From Phymatolithon calcareum (Eukaryota > Rhodophyta > Florideophyceae > Hapalidiales): a DNA stretch of 64,000 nt. Shown in pieces: positions 22,250 through 32,645 of the stretch (position 1 is its first letter; each line of letters begins with the position of its first letter). The stretch covers positions 930,001 to 994,000 of the forward strand of contig OZ345373.1 of assembly GCA_977006965.1 (NCBI GenBank). The letters run 5' to 3'. The translations under genes were made by a program, and so were the position numbers. The notes below the pieces were generated by a model. That model saw only the letters and a program-made list of their open reading frames with translations, did no database searches and was not told where the DNA came from.

Positions 22250-22831
22250 ATGACTGAGCTCTTCCATCGAATATACAGAACCACATCAGTGAAGAAAATG
22301 ATGACACAAGCAGCAGATTTTCTTGTTCCACGGCGACTTCCTGTGATAGCTAGTGGCAGAGAGTCGGGGACTCTCTCACCGCTCTGCGAAGTTCACGCGA
22401 TCAATTTTGCGACCGGGATATCGCACAGCCGCACGCTGCATGCTTGTTCCACTGTCGTCAGCGATAATCATGCTGCTTTGTATGTATCCCAGGCCGCTTG
22501 CGCAATGCATCGCGCATCGCTTAAAGAGTGGAACGATGTGGAACTCATCTTGAAGTCCATTAACATTCGCGTGAACTATGTCAACCACAATGACGCTCTT
22601 AGCGCTTGGGACTACTTTACCGTACTAATTACATTCATCCGATCTTACTTTAACTGTTTGGACAAGATTCTACACTTCTCAGAGGATCGAAACGCCTTTC
22701 GAGCTGCGTCAAAATTTGCGCTCGACTCGTTTTCTGATGCCGGCAGAATGTTCCTGGATGATCAATGTCCAAAACTATCTCCTCGCCGCAAAAGCTGCCA
22801 AAGAGTGTACCATGGCCGTTATCCAAGCTGA
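22250..22831 (+). CDS. Hypothetical protein, 193 residues
   Basis: Not recognised. It starts with an ATG in a plausible context (CACCATGACTG). The composition is protein-like, with a hydrophobic stretch WDYFTVLITFIRSYFNCL near residue 120. Near 22770 an overlapping frame (VQNYLLAAKAAKECTMAVIQ) looks more protein-like than the listed one. There may be an intron or frameshift there, and the true C-terminus may end near 22916. No paralogue is seen in the window. It could be a real gene or a decayed one. Confidence 0.3.
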   Translation: MTELFHRIYRTTSVKKMMTQAADFLVPRRLPVIASGRESGTLSPLCEVHAINFATGISHSRTLHACSTVVSDNHAALYVSQAACAMHRASLKEWNDVELILKSINIRVNYVNHNDALSAWDYFTVLITFIRSYFNCLDKILHFSEDRNAFRAASKFALDSFSDAGRMFLDDQCPKLSPRRKSCQRVYHGRYPS

Positions 22832-22916
22832 AGCCCAGGGTCAGTGCGGCCTCCGGCACGCAAAATGTCCGACTTGGGAATTAAGATGTCCGAGTCACAG
22901 GGATGAACATTTCTAG

Positions 22917-24063
22917 TAATGATGCTGGCACGCGGAACTGGGGACACTCCCAGAGCGCAGAGATCCTGGGCAAAGCGAATTCTGTTCCCTGGACTGTTGC
23001 CTATGCCACGCCTATTCGCGACGCGGCGGCTTGCGCAAGGGCTACATGCGTTTCACGGAGCTCATGTGGATATCTTTAGCAAGGCAGAAATTGAGTACCG
23101 TCTTATGTTCGTTCCCAAGATGTTTCGCTAGCTACCCTCAATGAACAACGAGAGGGAAGGGCGAGAGGATTGCGATAGTAGACTAGATGACACTAATGTG
23201 GTGTTTGTTAGTTTTGTTGGGATTGCAGGTCTCTAATAGTGGCCCTTCTAGGACAATTTGAGGTTGCCAACTCCCAAGGCGATTGCAGTTCGTTAATTTT
23301 TAGTGATACTTGCTTAATTTTGTTTTTGGTAGAGAAAGTTTCTTGGCACGCGGGGCAAGATACCGATATGTAAGGCTTGGCAATGCGGTGCGCGCATAGA
23401 GGCAAAGACCTTACCTTCATTATAGTCGAGGACAGCGATGGCCTTCAAACGTGGTATCAGGGCCTCGCGTGATCTGAGTAATAGCTCTGGCTAGATGAAT
23501 AAAATTAATCTACATGTGGAACCGCACATCCGGAGGGACAGCTTCTCCAGAGGTACGCACTCTCCGCACTGCCCCGTTCCTAGGTCCGGGCATCTGAAGC
23601 CCGACAACCTTAAGATCCATCCCCTGGGCACGAACCAACCGCGCAGTCCCATTATCAGGCGCGGACACAAACCGCCCGTAACGTTAGGATCAGAGTCCAA
23701 CTAGGTTGAGTTCGAGACCTTTTATATTGTCAGGATGGGTGTGCGAGAAAAAAGTATAGAGCTCTCTTGAAGCGACGTAGATTCAACAGGTCCGACATGG
23801 CGACAACACTTGCGCGCGTAATCTCGTATATCACCTGATCTTCGACTTGTTCGCGGCTTGACTCGATGACGGTGGGAATGATAGATGTGCCGATGTAACA
23901 GCAAATAAGTACAACTCTTACTTGCAGTGTCGGAGACAATCGAGTCAAGCAAGCAAGCTAAAATGTACGGCCCTTCGCGCGCAAGACGATAACGCGCAAC
24001 GCCCATTCCCAGTAGCACGACACGTAGTTCGAATTGCAACGGGACGAACTAGTTAGTTGACAT
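22917..24063. other. Gene-free stretch
   Basis: Short open frames on both strands show no recognisable features. It ends where similarity to the unit at 36731 begins. Confidence 0.35.
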
Positions 24064-24452
24064 CGAATGGGCCGAATATCATATCGTCATATCCCCTCGA
24101 TAAGATTCTGTTTTCCAAAAACGTGTGGCCTGCAACCCTGGCATTTGATGGACGATTACTTACTTTTCGAGATTAATTCCCACAGGACCTCCGTTGGATT
24201 GTACACTCCCATGCCATATTGGCACTGATCATACAAGCACTGTGGTCTTGATTGGTGAGGATTTCTGCACAATCCAAGGACGGGCAGACTCAGAGTTTCT
24301 AACTTGTCAGCACAAGCGTGCTAAACTTGGAGAAAGCGGCCTTCTTGTCAACACTGCCTCATGCATGGTTTCTGTCTCCCTGGAATCATCTCCATTATAT
24401 GCTACATTACATGGAAGCGATCTCCTGCACACAAATTGCATTCAAACGATGA

Positions 24453-24512
24453 ACGGCCCTACCCGTAGATATGTAACACTGTGAGGCTTTTAAATAACTG
24501 CAATTGAAAAAA
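24453..24512 (+). mobile_element. 60-bp LINE tail insertion shared by two units
   Basis: The insert carries GTGAGGCTTTTAAATAA and ends in a short A-run, typical of the Y-family tail. It has a TSD ATTCAAACGATGA (24440-24452) and ATTCAATCGATGA (24513-24525). The same insert, with a further element inside it, is at 37114-37339. The partial unit near 63690 has the site empty (ATTCAACCGATGACC), so this event predates the 24/37 kb duplication. Confidence 0.75.
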
Positions 24513-24690
24513 ATTCAATCGATGATCAAAGCTGGCGACTAAAGAAGCATTCATGCATCTGGAATAAAATAGAGAAACGTCTTTACTTCAAAGTACCATA
24601 CCCTTCAGGAAGCACTCCATTGTGTAATTGGGACTCTTCACAGAAACAAACACGAGTAGAACAATATTGTCGTCGGTGAAGCTTCGCTGT

Positions 24691-25038
24691 TCATCTCGAC
24701 TTGTAGAGACATTCACTGAGGCGCACAGCGTCATTATACGAGATGCACGTCTGGAAGTTCAAGTAATCCGGCTCCCAAGAAATGATCTCCCTGCCGCAAC
24801 GCTGCAGAATTTCTCTGTGCTTGGAACTGATCCTTTTGTTCGTACAAGCTTCCAGGCGGTACAGACCCCAAATACCAAGACAAAGTTTGTCTGGATAACA
24901 TTCCAATGTGGTGTGCCTGCTGCAAGAGTGGGTAGCAGTCGGTGCGAGTTGATAAAATTTATCAAGGCAAGCAGCGTTACCAAAAACGACGAGGTAGAAG
25001 AGTGAGACGATGAGCATGACCTTCTTGGTGAACTTCAT
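24691..25038 (-). CDS. Small secreted cysteine-rich protein, copy 2
   Basis: A 115-residue protein with the same signal peptide and eight cysteines as the copy at 6868-7215, differing at about ten residues. Relative to that copy it has EC in place of AC at cysteine 3 and WGLYRLEAC in place of TGLYRLEVC. Promoter-side sequence (25039-25240) is also conserved between copies, which fits a functional multicopy family. It sits inside the 24-28 kb duplication block. Confidence 0.65.
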   Translation of the reverse strand: MKFTKKVMLIVSLFYLVVFGNAACLDKFYQLAPTATHSCSRHTTLECYPDKLCLGIWGLYRLEACTNKRISSKHREILQRCGREIISWEPDYLNFQTCISYNDAVRLSECLYKSR

Positions 25039-25340
25039 TGTGAAAGTTTTGACTTCAGAGACCTTGTGTTTGATCGAGAATGTCTAAGGATGTCATGGCG
25101 ATCCATCTTAAGTATCTTGTCGGCGCAAGAAATTCCTGGGTGAGACATAAATTTTCAATATGTGTATACGCGCTGCATGTGCTGTATGCAAATGTCGCAA
25201 GCACTGCAACAATGCCTCAAGAAATGGTGTGTCACTAGTGTTATCATATTCAGAAATTTTCAAATAAATTCCAATAAGTTTCTATTGTTCTGCTTCCAAT
25301 TCCGCACCCTCTATTGAGACAGGGAAATACAATTGTATTC

Positions 25341-25398
25341 AGAGGGAGAGAGGAGTTTTCACCTTCCTTAAGGAAGGTGAAACCTCCTCTTTCCCTCT
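25341..25398. repeat. Imperfect palindrome unique to this unit
   Basis: The sequence around GAGTTTTCACCTTCC is repeated in inverted form directly after it (GGAAGGTGAAACCTCC), with arms of about 28 bases and few mismatches. The units at 9.75 kb and 38.12 kb have one arm only, in opposite orientations. It suggests foldback replication or hairpin-mediated inversion. Confidence 0.7.
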
Positions 25399-26400
25399 GC
25401 GTTACTCGTAATCTACATCATGTAGATCACGAGTAACGCGAACCGTTATCACACGCACTTGAGTGGGTGTGCACTGCAGTTATGCATCTGTTCAGCGAAT
25501 CGTGGAAGGTTCTATGATATTGCCCGTGTACGAGTTTGGTAGACTGCATGTTTCCCTTCTAATATACCCATCCTTGTTTCTATCGCCAAGACAGCGCGCT
25601 GCAACGTTATCACGCAGTCTGAAGGGAGGGCTTACACATTGAAACGCCGCTGAATATGAGCCAGGACACGTCGGGGGCAGCTTCGAGTTTCGAAATTGCT
25701 CTGCAAAGTCCTCGTTGTCAACATTTTTTATATGGAAATGCGGCATCAGTGCATCCGTATCTTAACAATCTTCTTGACGATCAGAGGTGCATACATAGTC
25801 CGATGATCGGGATATGATGATCATCATCAGCCTTGATGATCAAGGCTGTTTTCAACTCGTGCGACCACATGACATGATAGAGAGTGGCAAACGTGACGAT
25901 TCCTGATAACAGTGCCACTTCCGCACACGTGTCCCAAGTCGTTCACTCCTCACGGCCCTTCTACATTGCTGCACTGTACAGTATTGCCACGTATCGAAAA
26001 AGTGGAAATATGTCAATAATGTTCACAAATTGTTACAAGCGAGAAAGATCATCTTTTTCCCTTCTACAACTTTACAAGAATTACAGAGAGAAACACATTT
26101 GATATCATATGCGCTCCGCGCGGTGGTCATCGTGTTACATCTCGCTGCTGTCTCGTTGTACTCCGCTTCGTTGTATTTCATGTGCGAGAATAAGGCATAC
26201 TGTACTCAATTTTACATGAAAATAATTTCCTTCAAGTAGTACGAGATACAGTACAACAATTGGTGATGACCATCTACGAACCAACTGCAATGCCATTTGA
26301 GTAGCAAGTGCAATGGACGAGTAGTTAACTGAAAGAGCCATGAAGAGCTGCTTGTGTTGCTGTGCCTGCTCCAGGAGACTGAGATCTGCTCGGCTCCATA

Positions 26401-27048
26401 CCAGCATGTGCGGGTAATTATGGGATTTTTTCAGTAATTTAAAAGAAAAAATATCCATTTCCAGTCAAATGCAAAATATATTTGATAGGCATAGCTGCTA
26501 CAGCATTGCGCACATTCTGACATCCAAAAAGTTTGCGGTGCTATTATTTTACACTTTTTATGTAACAAACACGAAATTGTTATTTTAGGCCGCAATGTGG
26601 GTAATAGTGGGATGAAATTTCTACTACATTTTTTGACATATGCACGAAAGTGCACAGCACAAACGACTGGTGCATCCTAACAACCGTACATCGAGCGATG
26701 CGCTGTGCACGCATCTAGTTTTTCTGCGCCTCTGGTTATGTGGAGATTGCCCTATTGGAGTGCACTAGAGTGGAGGAGGTGTCGTTATGAAGAGGATCAC
26801 AGGTCCCGCCCATTTTCGAATTTATGAGCGAAAATATGCATGGTGGTAGAATAAGTCACGTACCATGCGCTGGATCCATTTTTAGCAATGAGGTGTCAAG
26901 CGTTTTGGCACAATTCTAAATAGAAGGCCGAAAATAAAAGGTTTTTGAAGTACTAAAACTCTCAAATTAAGAATCCATTTTACTTTTATGATACAAATTC
27001 CATTTCCCACGATTAGCCGCACATCCCATCATTAGCCACACCCACTGG
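26401..27048. mobile_element. TA-flanked element with imperfect terminal inverted repeats
   Basis: The 648-bp insert starts CCAGCATGTGCGGGTAAT and ends with the inverse of CCAGTGGGTGTGGCTAAT. The ends pair over about 26 bases with several mismatches, continuing as ATGGGAT on both sides. TA dinucleotides flank it (26399-26400 and 27049-27050). At the paralogous place near 40214 the sequence runs CTCCATATATGATTCC without the insert. A second, tandem variant of the end motif lies just inside the right end. No transposase frame is seen, so it would be a non-autonomous element. TA targets fit the Tc1/mariner/pogo group. Confidence 0.55.
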
Positions 27049-27737
27049 TACATTATATGATTCCGGTGCGCTTTCATGCAGACAGCGTGATTATCATATT
27101 GTAGTTGCGTCGGCGCATAACAGTATAATAGCCCTAATAACATTCCCCTTTGGGATATATAAGGATTCATTCCCTTTGTTATTTCCACACATATGATATC
27201 ATAGCTCAAAATAACGTCACACCGTCTCTTACACCTTGCTACAGTATACAGATAATGCCACCGTATTATGCATAATCCGGAAATACATCAACACATATGC
27301 AAAGAGTGAGGAAGTCAGTTGGACTTCACGGGGCTTAGTAACGTAAAGCTACAGACCTCTGCTGTCCTGTTGTACTAAGTGTGAAACCAGGGGAATAGCA
27401 TTCCCCTAGTGAATCGTGCATCGGTAGTTTGATTTTCAATAGCATCAAAGCTCCACTCAGGTTGACCACAGCAATGCTGATTTATTTTTAACGTACATGG
27501 CGACTTGGGTTGTAGCTACACGTCCCTGTGCGATTAGTTGTGTTATGCACCGATCTTTTCACGAGTTTAAACTCACCACCAACGATGTGCGCTAAGCACT
27601 ACCGAGTTTCGCCGTCAAACGCAAACAGTAATGCTTGTAGTTTTCAACTTCCTGGGCCTTGGAGAGAGGCCCAAGTGCTTATTATTTTACCGTGGTTTTT
27701 CCGTTGGCGACACAGAGGGATTACAGTAGATCATACG

Positions 27738-27820
27738 AAGGTAGGTAGCAACTGAGGAAGCCTTGCCCATATCTTCGGAAGTCTGTGGGGCTTTTTAAAT
27801 AAACTTTGCCCAAAAAAAAA
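27738..27820 (+). mobile_element. Short LINE tail (A/Y type), 83 bp
   Basis: It carries GGTAGCAACTGAGGAAGCC and CTTTTTAAATAAAC and ends in a run of A. The TSD is AGTAGATCATA at 27725-27735 and 27821-27831. The paralogous site near 40857 is uninterrupted (AGTGCATCATACGTGAAAAG), confirming an insertion after the block duplicated. Confidence 0.82.
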
Positions 27821-28010
27821 AGTAGATCATATGTGGAAAGAAGACAAGGGAGTAGTGAAGGGAAAAGTCCAAATATTCTGGCCGTCGTCGTGGACTCGCA
27901 GATTGTGGAACCACTGTGTTTTCTCCATTTGGAATCGAATCGAACGTCGAGCGACAGGCAGAGAAGAAGGAGTACTTTCGTAATTACCTATCAGAAATAA
28001 CACCCTGCAG

Positions 28011-28956
28011 TTATTTAAGTAGAAGAACAAAAAGAGAGTTTGACCAGACCGAAAGGACCACAAGCGACAAGGAACAAGATTCCGGCGCGGGCGCCCGTGC
28101 CCGCGCCGGCGCAAGTGGCCGCAGCAGTAATGCGGCGCAACACGATTCTTCTGACGCTAATTCCGTCGGAAATGGCTGGCGCGATCGCGAACGCGCCCGC
28201 CTGGGACTCTGCAAATCGACAACTTGCTACGCTCGAAATGCGAGACCCAACCCCGCCGTCGCCGGATGTCGAAGAAATCTTGCGAATTTAAGCGGATTTG
28301 ATACAAGCCGGCTATGATGACCGGTCCGGCTACCCGTACACCTGTGCGTCACAGGAAGGAGCCAAGAGTTCAGTCAGGAATTTTTCGCCGCTACATTGCA
28401 GAGTTTTTTGAAATGATAAGAGCTGTGCTCCGGCCTCCCCATGGGAGAAGACTATCGCCTTCTGGTAGTATGGTAGTACATGGATTCCACCCTGTGTGGT
28501 GTGCTGCAACGCTCAAGGAAGCTGGGAAAGAAGACAGAAGGAAATGAAAGAAGGCAGTGTCGCAAAGCGGCAATGAACAGTTCAGAACAAAGCAGAGTTT
28601 ATTACCTTTCGCGCGCTCAGCGTTGTAGAACCTCGCGAAGGTCCACGTGCTGCTCAAGAATGTCGCCACACACCAGTTAGTCTTAGTGATCTGTTATGAC
28701 CGCTGGTTTCCCAAACGGGGACCGGGCATGGCGAGACGCCTACACCAGCCACTTCTCTCCGTTTGCTCCCGTAAGGAGCACTGAGCCGACCAAGATTTGG
28801 TGATTCTTATTCCGACTGCCTTCCGACACAATGCTGTGCTCGGCTGCTGTGGCGTTTATACCATTCCGAATCTGGTCATCGGCGCTGGAGTATGAAGCGG
28901 CGCTCATCCAGAGACAGTTAGACTGTCTCCGAATTTACTGTCTTGTTATTAGAAAC
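28011..28956. other. GC-rich stretch with a small open frame
   Basis: A perfect 11-bp-arm palindrome (CCGGCGCGGGC ... GCCCGCGCCGG) lies near 28081-28110. A frame at 28040-28291 (MTRPKGPQATRNK...EEILRI, 83 residues) has protein-like composition but no recognisable family. Nothing else is seen. Confidence 0.3.
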
Positions 28957-28967
28957 AGGTGACAGTG

Positions 28968-30227
28968 TTTTTTTTAGTAGTATTTATTAAACGCTCTCAG
29001 TAACACTCTTTAGACTGTAAGGGAGATGCGTTTCAGTTGCTACAGCCTTGTAGCATAGTATAACATTCATATATGCTTCTTCCGCAATCTTGTATATCGT
29101 GGCCCTAGCTGCAAAAACACACATCGGACGGATGTGGGAAAAGCTTAGAGTCCTCTATGCGCTCAGCGGCGATTCGAGCTCGCAATTCTTATCCTTTGTT
29201 TTTCTATTCCATGTCCTCGTAAAAGGCACTGGTAAAGAAGAGTAGCTGGTCCAGTGCTTCTTCGGTCTTCTTGGTCTCTTCTCCGGTCAGCTGGTATCTC
29301 GCCAAAGACGTTTCAACCGTGTGCAATAGCCTTGATATGATTTCGCCAAATTTGTCTTCTAGTAGTGTCGCGCTCAGTGGGGGAAATCTCCCAAACGCCC
29401 ACTTCACCGCCAATTGACGATGACGTACTTTCGGAAGCCTTAAAATCACTGGAATTGCTCCGACTATATCGTACGGTATCTTTCTCTTTCTGCTTGATTC
29501 CAAAAACTCCCCTTCATCATTGAAGAGTGATGCTTTCAGGGATCCTGCCGACATTCCTTGCTTAAGATACTCCAAGGCCTTCTCGAACTGCTCATGCCTT
29601 AGCATTGCTGCCATGTCCCGACACACCCATTGCAATTCATCCACGTCTCTGCAATCCTTTGGGACGGCCAGTAGGCTCTCTTTTTTTGCCTTGGCTCTCA
29701 CGAGCATTTTGAGCGCTAAAACCATTCTCCTGTCTTCAGCTGCTTGGATGCGACAGAGAAGACGAAGTCTTGCAGACCGGTTTTTCGCGATTGGTCCAAG
29801 GACTTGAGAGAAAAATGTCCTCTCTACCTCTTCAATAGCTGTCTGGATTCTCGGCGTCCAAGGTGTTAGATGCATGGCATACTCCCATCTTGGCTGTATC
29901 AGTGCCTTGTATACCTTGATAGCTTTAAGCGCGTTAATACCGCGCATGGAGACACCAAGGGGTCTTAACTGATACACAGCGATCTTGGCGTTCCGGATGC
30001 GCTCGAGCATTCTTGTCTCGGTTACCCCCTGACTGCTCAGTGAGATTCCAAGGTATGACACTTCTTTGACTTTCGTTAGTGTTTTGCCTGACAGCTTGAA
30101 GTTAACTGGTCTCGTGTCCGCTGACAACAGAACCTCACTTTTTCCGGCGTTCGTGTTCCAAGTCATTTGCCGGTCTTTTCCCCATTTTGACGCAATGCCT
30201 AAAAGTCTTTGCAGTCCAGCAGGCGAT
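28968..30227 (-). mobile_element. LINE-C: 5'-truncated non-LTR retrotransposon
   Basis: Minus-strand element related to LINE-B, with the same 3' end (TTTATTAAACGC as seen on plus). Its open frame (30166 to 29204, extending in frame to the junction) covers the end of RT (MTWNTNAGKSEVLL, VSYLGISLSSQG) and the whole C-terminal region with EYAMHLTPW and WAFGRFPPL. Truncation lies just downstream of the FADD motif. Imperfect target duplications are AGGTGACAGTG (28957-28967) and AGGTGGCAGCG (30228-30238). The retained frame has no stop, so this copy is young. Confidence 0.82.
29204..30226 (-). pseudogene. LINE-C C-terminal coding fragment
   Basis: An intact frame of about 340 codons ending ...FFTSAFYEDME, the same terminus as LINE-B (LTIVFYDDME). 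It lacks the catalytic palm and everything upstream because of 5' truncation, so it cannot act as reverse transcriptase. Confidence 0.75.
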
Positions 30228-30238
30228 AGGTGGCAGCG

Positions 30239-30589
30239 TGCGAGACGGAGCCACTTGAGAGCCGTTGTTTCTTGTCTTCTCGACAGCGATTATTCCCGAC
30301 CTCGAATTTGCAAAAGGCAGAGAGATGATTAGCTACCGTGAACGTCCTAATGGTTTTTGACCCCGGCATCCCTTGGAAGGACGGCGAAGTAAGATTGGGT
30401 GCGTAGCGATATGGATGTTAAGCTGGACCATGGTCTGCACCTTGTGCAGCTTGAACAGCTTTTGTGACATCAAGTACCACTCGTATCTGTTAAGGTCTAC
30501 TAGAGCCATAAGCATGCGGAGTTGTTTCATCAGCTTCGAGAAATCCCACCGTAAAGAAAGAAAGAAGAAAGAAAGAAAGTAGAAGAACA
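30239..30589. other. Stretch ending in AAAG repeats
   Basis: No gene is recognised. The AAAGAAAG run at about 30555-30580 resembles the RNase-H LINE tail and suggests that part of this stretch is the 3' end of such an element on the plus strand, but I could not recognise its coding part. Confidence 0.35.
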
Positions 30590-31230
30590 TTTAGCAATAG
30601 AACGCTGCATTGCAGTTACAAAGTTATCTGTTGGCGATTTCGCCACCTTTTCGAATCTAATAGGCTTATTGGCCGTGAAGGCAAGTGTCCTCCCCATCGC
30701 ATAAGAAACGAAGTCCCACCCTTCCTCCAATTCAAGAAAGCGAAGTACAGGCTCCTGTGCACCCACTGCCTATTCCATCGCTTCCCATACCCGCATAAAG
30801 AAAACAAGAGATGAGAAGACAGCACACTCAGTGACGTGTTAAAAGAGATATCAATCCTCATGACCAGACAATCCCTCTCAGAGCAATAAGAAACCACGTT
30901 GCAAAGCGCAGTCGACGCAATCCTGGAGATCTGCCGCAAGAATAAGAAGTACAAATGTAGGTAACGCGACTTGGCGCTATAATAAGCCTCTCAGGTGTTA
31001 AAAAGACGATGAGAGGTTCAATTAAACTCGCAGCCATCCATCCTCACAGCCTTAAGAGTGTACGGGCAAGGTTTCCTCACATGCTGATTTGCTTATACCA
31101 TCTCAGGTTCCTTGTTTGGTATTCTTGTAATAACCCTTTGTTTCCCTGATCGTTTATATCTTAGCTTCTTGCTGTTAAAAAGACCTTCGCCATTTTCCAT
31201 TATATCGAAAATGTTCTTGTTGAATATAAA
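30590..31230. repeat. Dispersed non-coding repeat block, copy 2
   Basis: Paralogous to 2450-3890 and 47800-48990 (CGCCACCTTTTCGAAT near 30640, CTCAGGTTCC near 31103). With the following sequence it forms a longer duplication with 47.7-52.8 kb. Confidence 0.55.
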
Positions 31231-32633
31231 AGCTCGTCCAGAGCTTAATCTGTCGCGATTTTGTTTTCCCCTTCGAATTCATACAATAACAGTTTGCGCT
31301 CAAGGGTCTCCATGTGAAGTCGGACCTTATCTCTGAATCTCTCCAACATTCCTTGTGTAAAGACTTGCGGAAACTGTCCACAAGTGTACTGAAGCGTCAT
31401 TTTTCTTCGTTTCACCTTGGTGAACGTAAAGATTCCAGGAAATTCTCTTGTCTTGTCATTTAGATTCTTCCTTTTCCTCGTTGACTCTACCCGGTTTCCT
31501 TCCATGATGAAGAAGATTGATCGCGTTCAATGTTGTGGCCAACGGAAGATAAAGTAGGACAATGGCAATGAGTTGTCTTTGTTGAGATGGTTGTTGGTTG
31601 CCATGCCCTCTCAGGTCGACGACTTCTCTTTATACTAGACATGAGCAGGTGACAAGGTATCTAGAAGATCTCCCAGCGGTACGGTAGCACAAGCGGGGCA
31701 TGTACAATGTGCGAGATTACCCTTCCGCATGTTCTTACGCAGTAACATAAATGAAATACAAATGAAACGAATACGAGATCAGGGATCACAGGACATGACG
31801 ACGACGACGAACAATAAGTGACCAAGGATCACAGGATATGACGAGGATAAACACTTGACGAACGACGGCGAGACGTAGCTGAACTTGAGGAGGCTCGCAT
31901 CGAAGTGAAAGCTTGCAAGTGGAGTCCGGTGGCACTTGATATTTGCGCAGCGGTACAGAAATTGCAGATTCCAACATATAAAAGTGTTGCAACAGATTTT
32001 CTGCTTGAATGTATATCAAAGCATCGTCAAGCAGTTCTCAGATTGTCATCACCACGATATTGATCTTTGCATACTGCAGTTCCTGTTTGTTTCTGATTTC
32101 CATCGGTTTTCAAGATACATACTCTCTCTCGCCTTTATTCCCCGTAGCATTTTGAATTCTAGGAATACAATTGTTGCCTGGGTGCTGGGATTCAACATAG
32201 AAGTCGAGTCTGTGGGTTCTTGCGCGCGCCAAAGACTAAAACTTATGATTGAAGTGCTCTAAAGTAGTTCCGCCTACTTGGCAATATTCTACACAAGTGC
32301 ATTGTGCACTCCCATCGTGGCAGTATTAATGGTTTTTAAACCTGGATGCACTTCTGGATGGTTAGACCTTCTTGAAAAGTCCTGTCCTTCTTCAAGCGCT
32401 CCAGTGCTAGACTGCCTGTATCACCCTCTGGCTCTAATGATACGCCAAGGTAGCTGCTTGCGGTGAGTGTTCTAATGTCTTCGCGATGTTTCTGCTGACT
32501 CGATGTTTTCCTTGTCATCAATTATGGGGACGCTGTAAAATCGTAGAGTCTAGTGCCTTCCCCGTTCTTAACATTTCTTAAGGTTCCACTTCATACTTTG
32601 ATGGGTTCTTGTGCAAGGTCTCCAGGTGATGTT
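31231..32633 (-). pseudogene. Decayed LINE-A-like debris, first part
   Basis: Minus-strand translation gives pieces such as METLERKLLLYEFEGENK (31245-31505) and YLGVSLEPEGDTGSLALERL ... IQKCIQV (32340-32521), both recognisable against LINE-A. A non-LINE stretch (about 31510-31890) separates pieces. The region is paralogous to 48960-51130. The pieces are not in LINE order: an RT-side piece lies downstream of the C-terminal piece. The debris continues at 34193 beyond the inserted LINE-E. Confidence 0.6.
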
Positions 32634-32645
32634 CCCGAGCCGTCT

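Larger units (their letters stand above)
24064..28010. repeat. Segmental duplication block, copy at 24-28 kb
   Basis: The block is paralogous to 36731-41345. It starts GAATGGGCCGAATATCA and ends in the first part of the dispersed repeat (GGCAGAGAAG region near 27960). Order within it: shared non-coding lead, micro LINE tail, secreted protein gene, hairpin segment, RPL10-adjacent fragment near 25656, TIR element and the CCAACTTCCTGGGCC-type region. Insertions differ between the two copies (see individual entries). Confidence 0.7.

Noticed and set aside
28040-28291. 83-codon frame with a GC-rich palindrome
   Set aside because: Composition alone suggests coding. No family, paralogue or splice context supports a gene, so it is only mentioned within the gene-free stretch.
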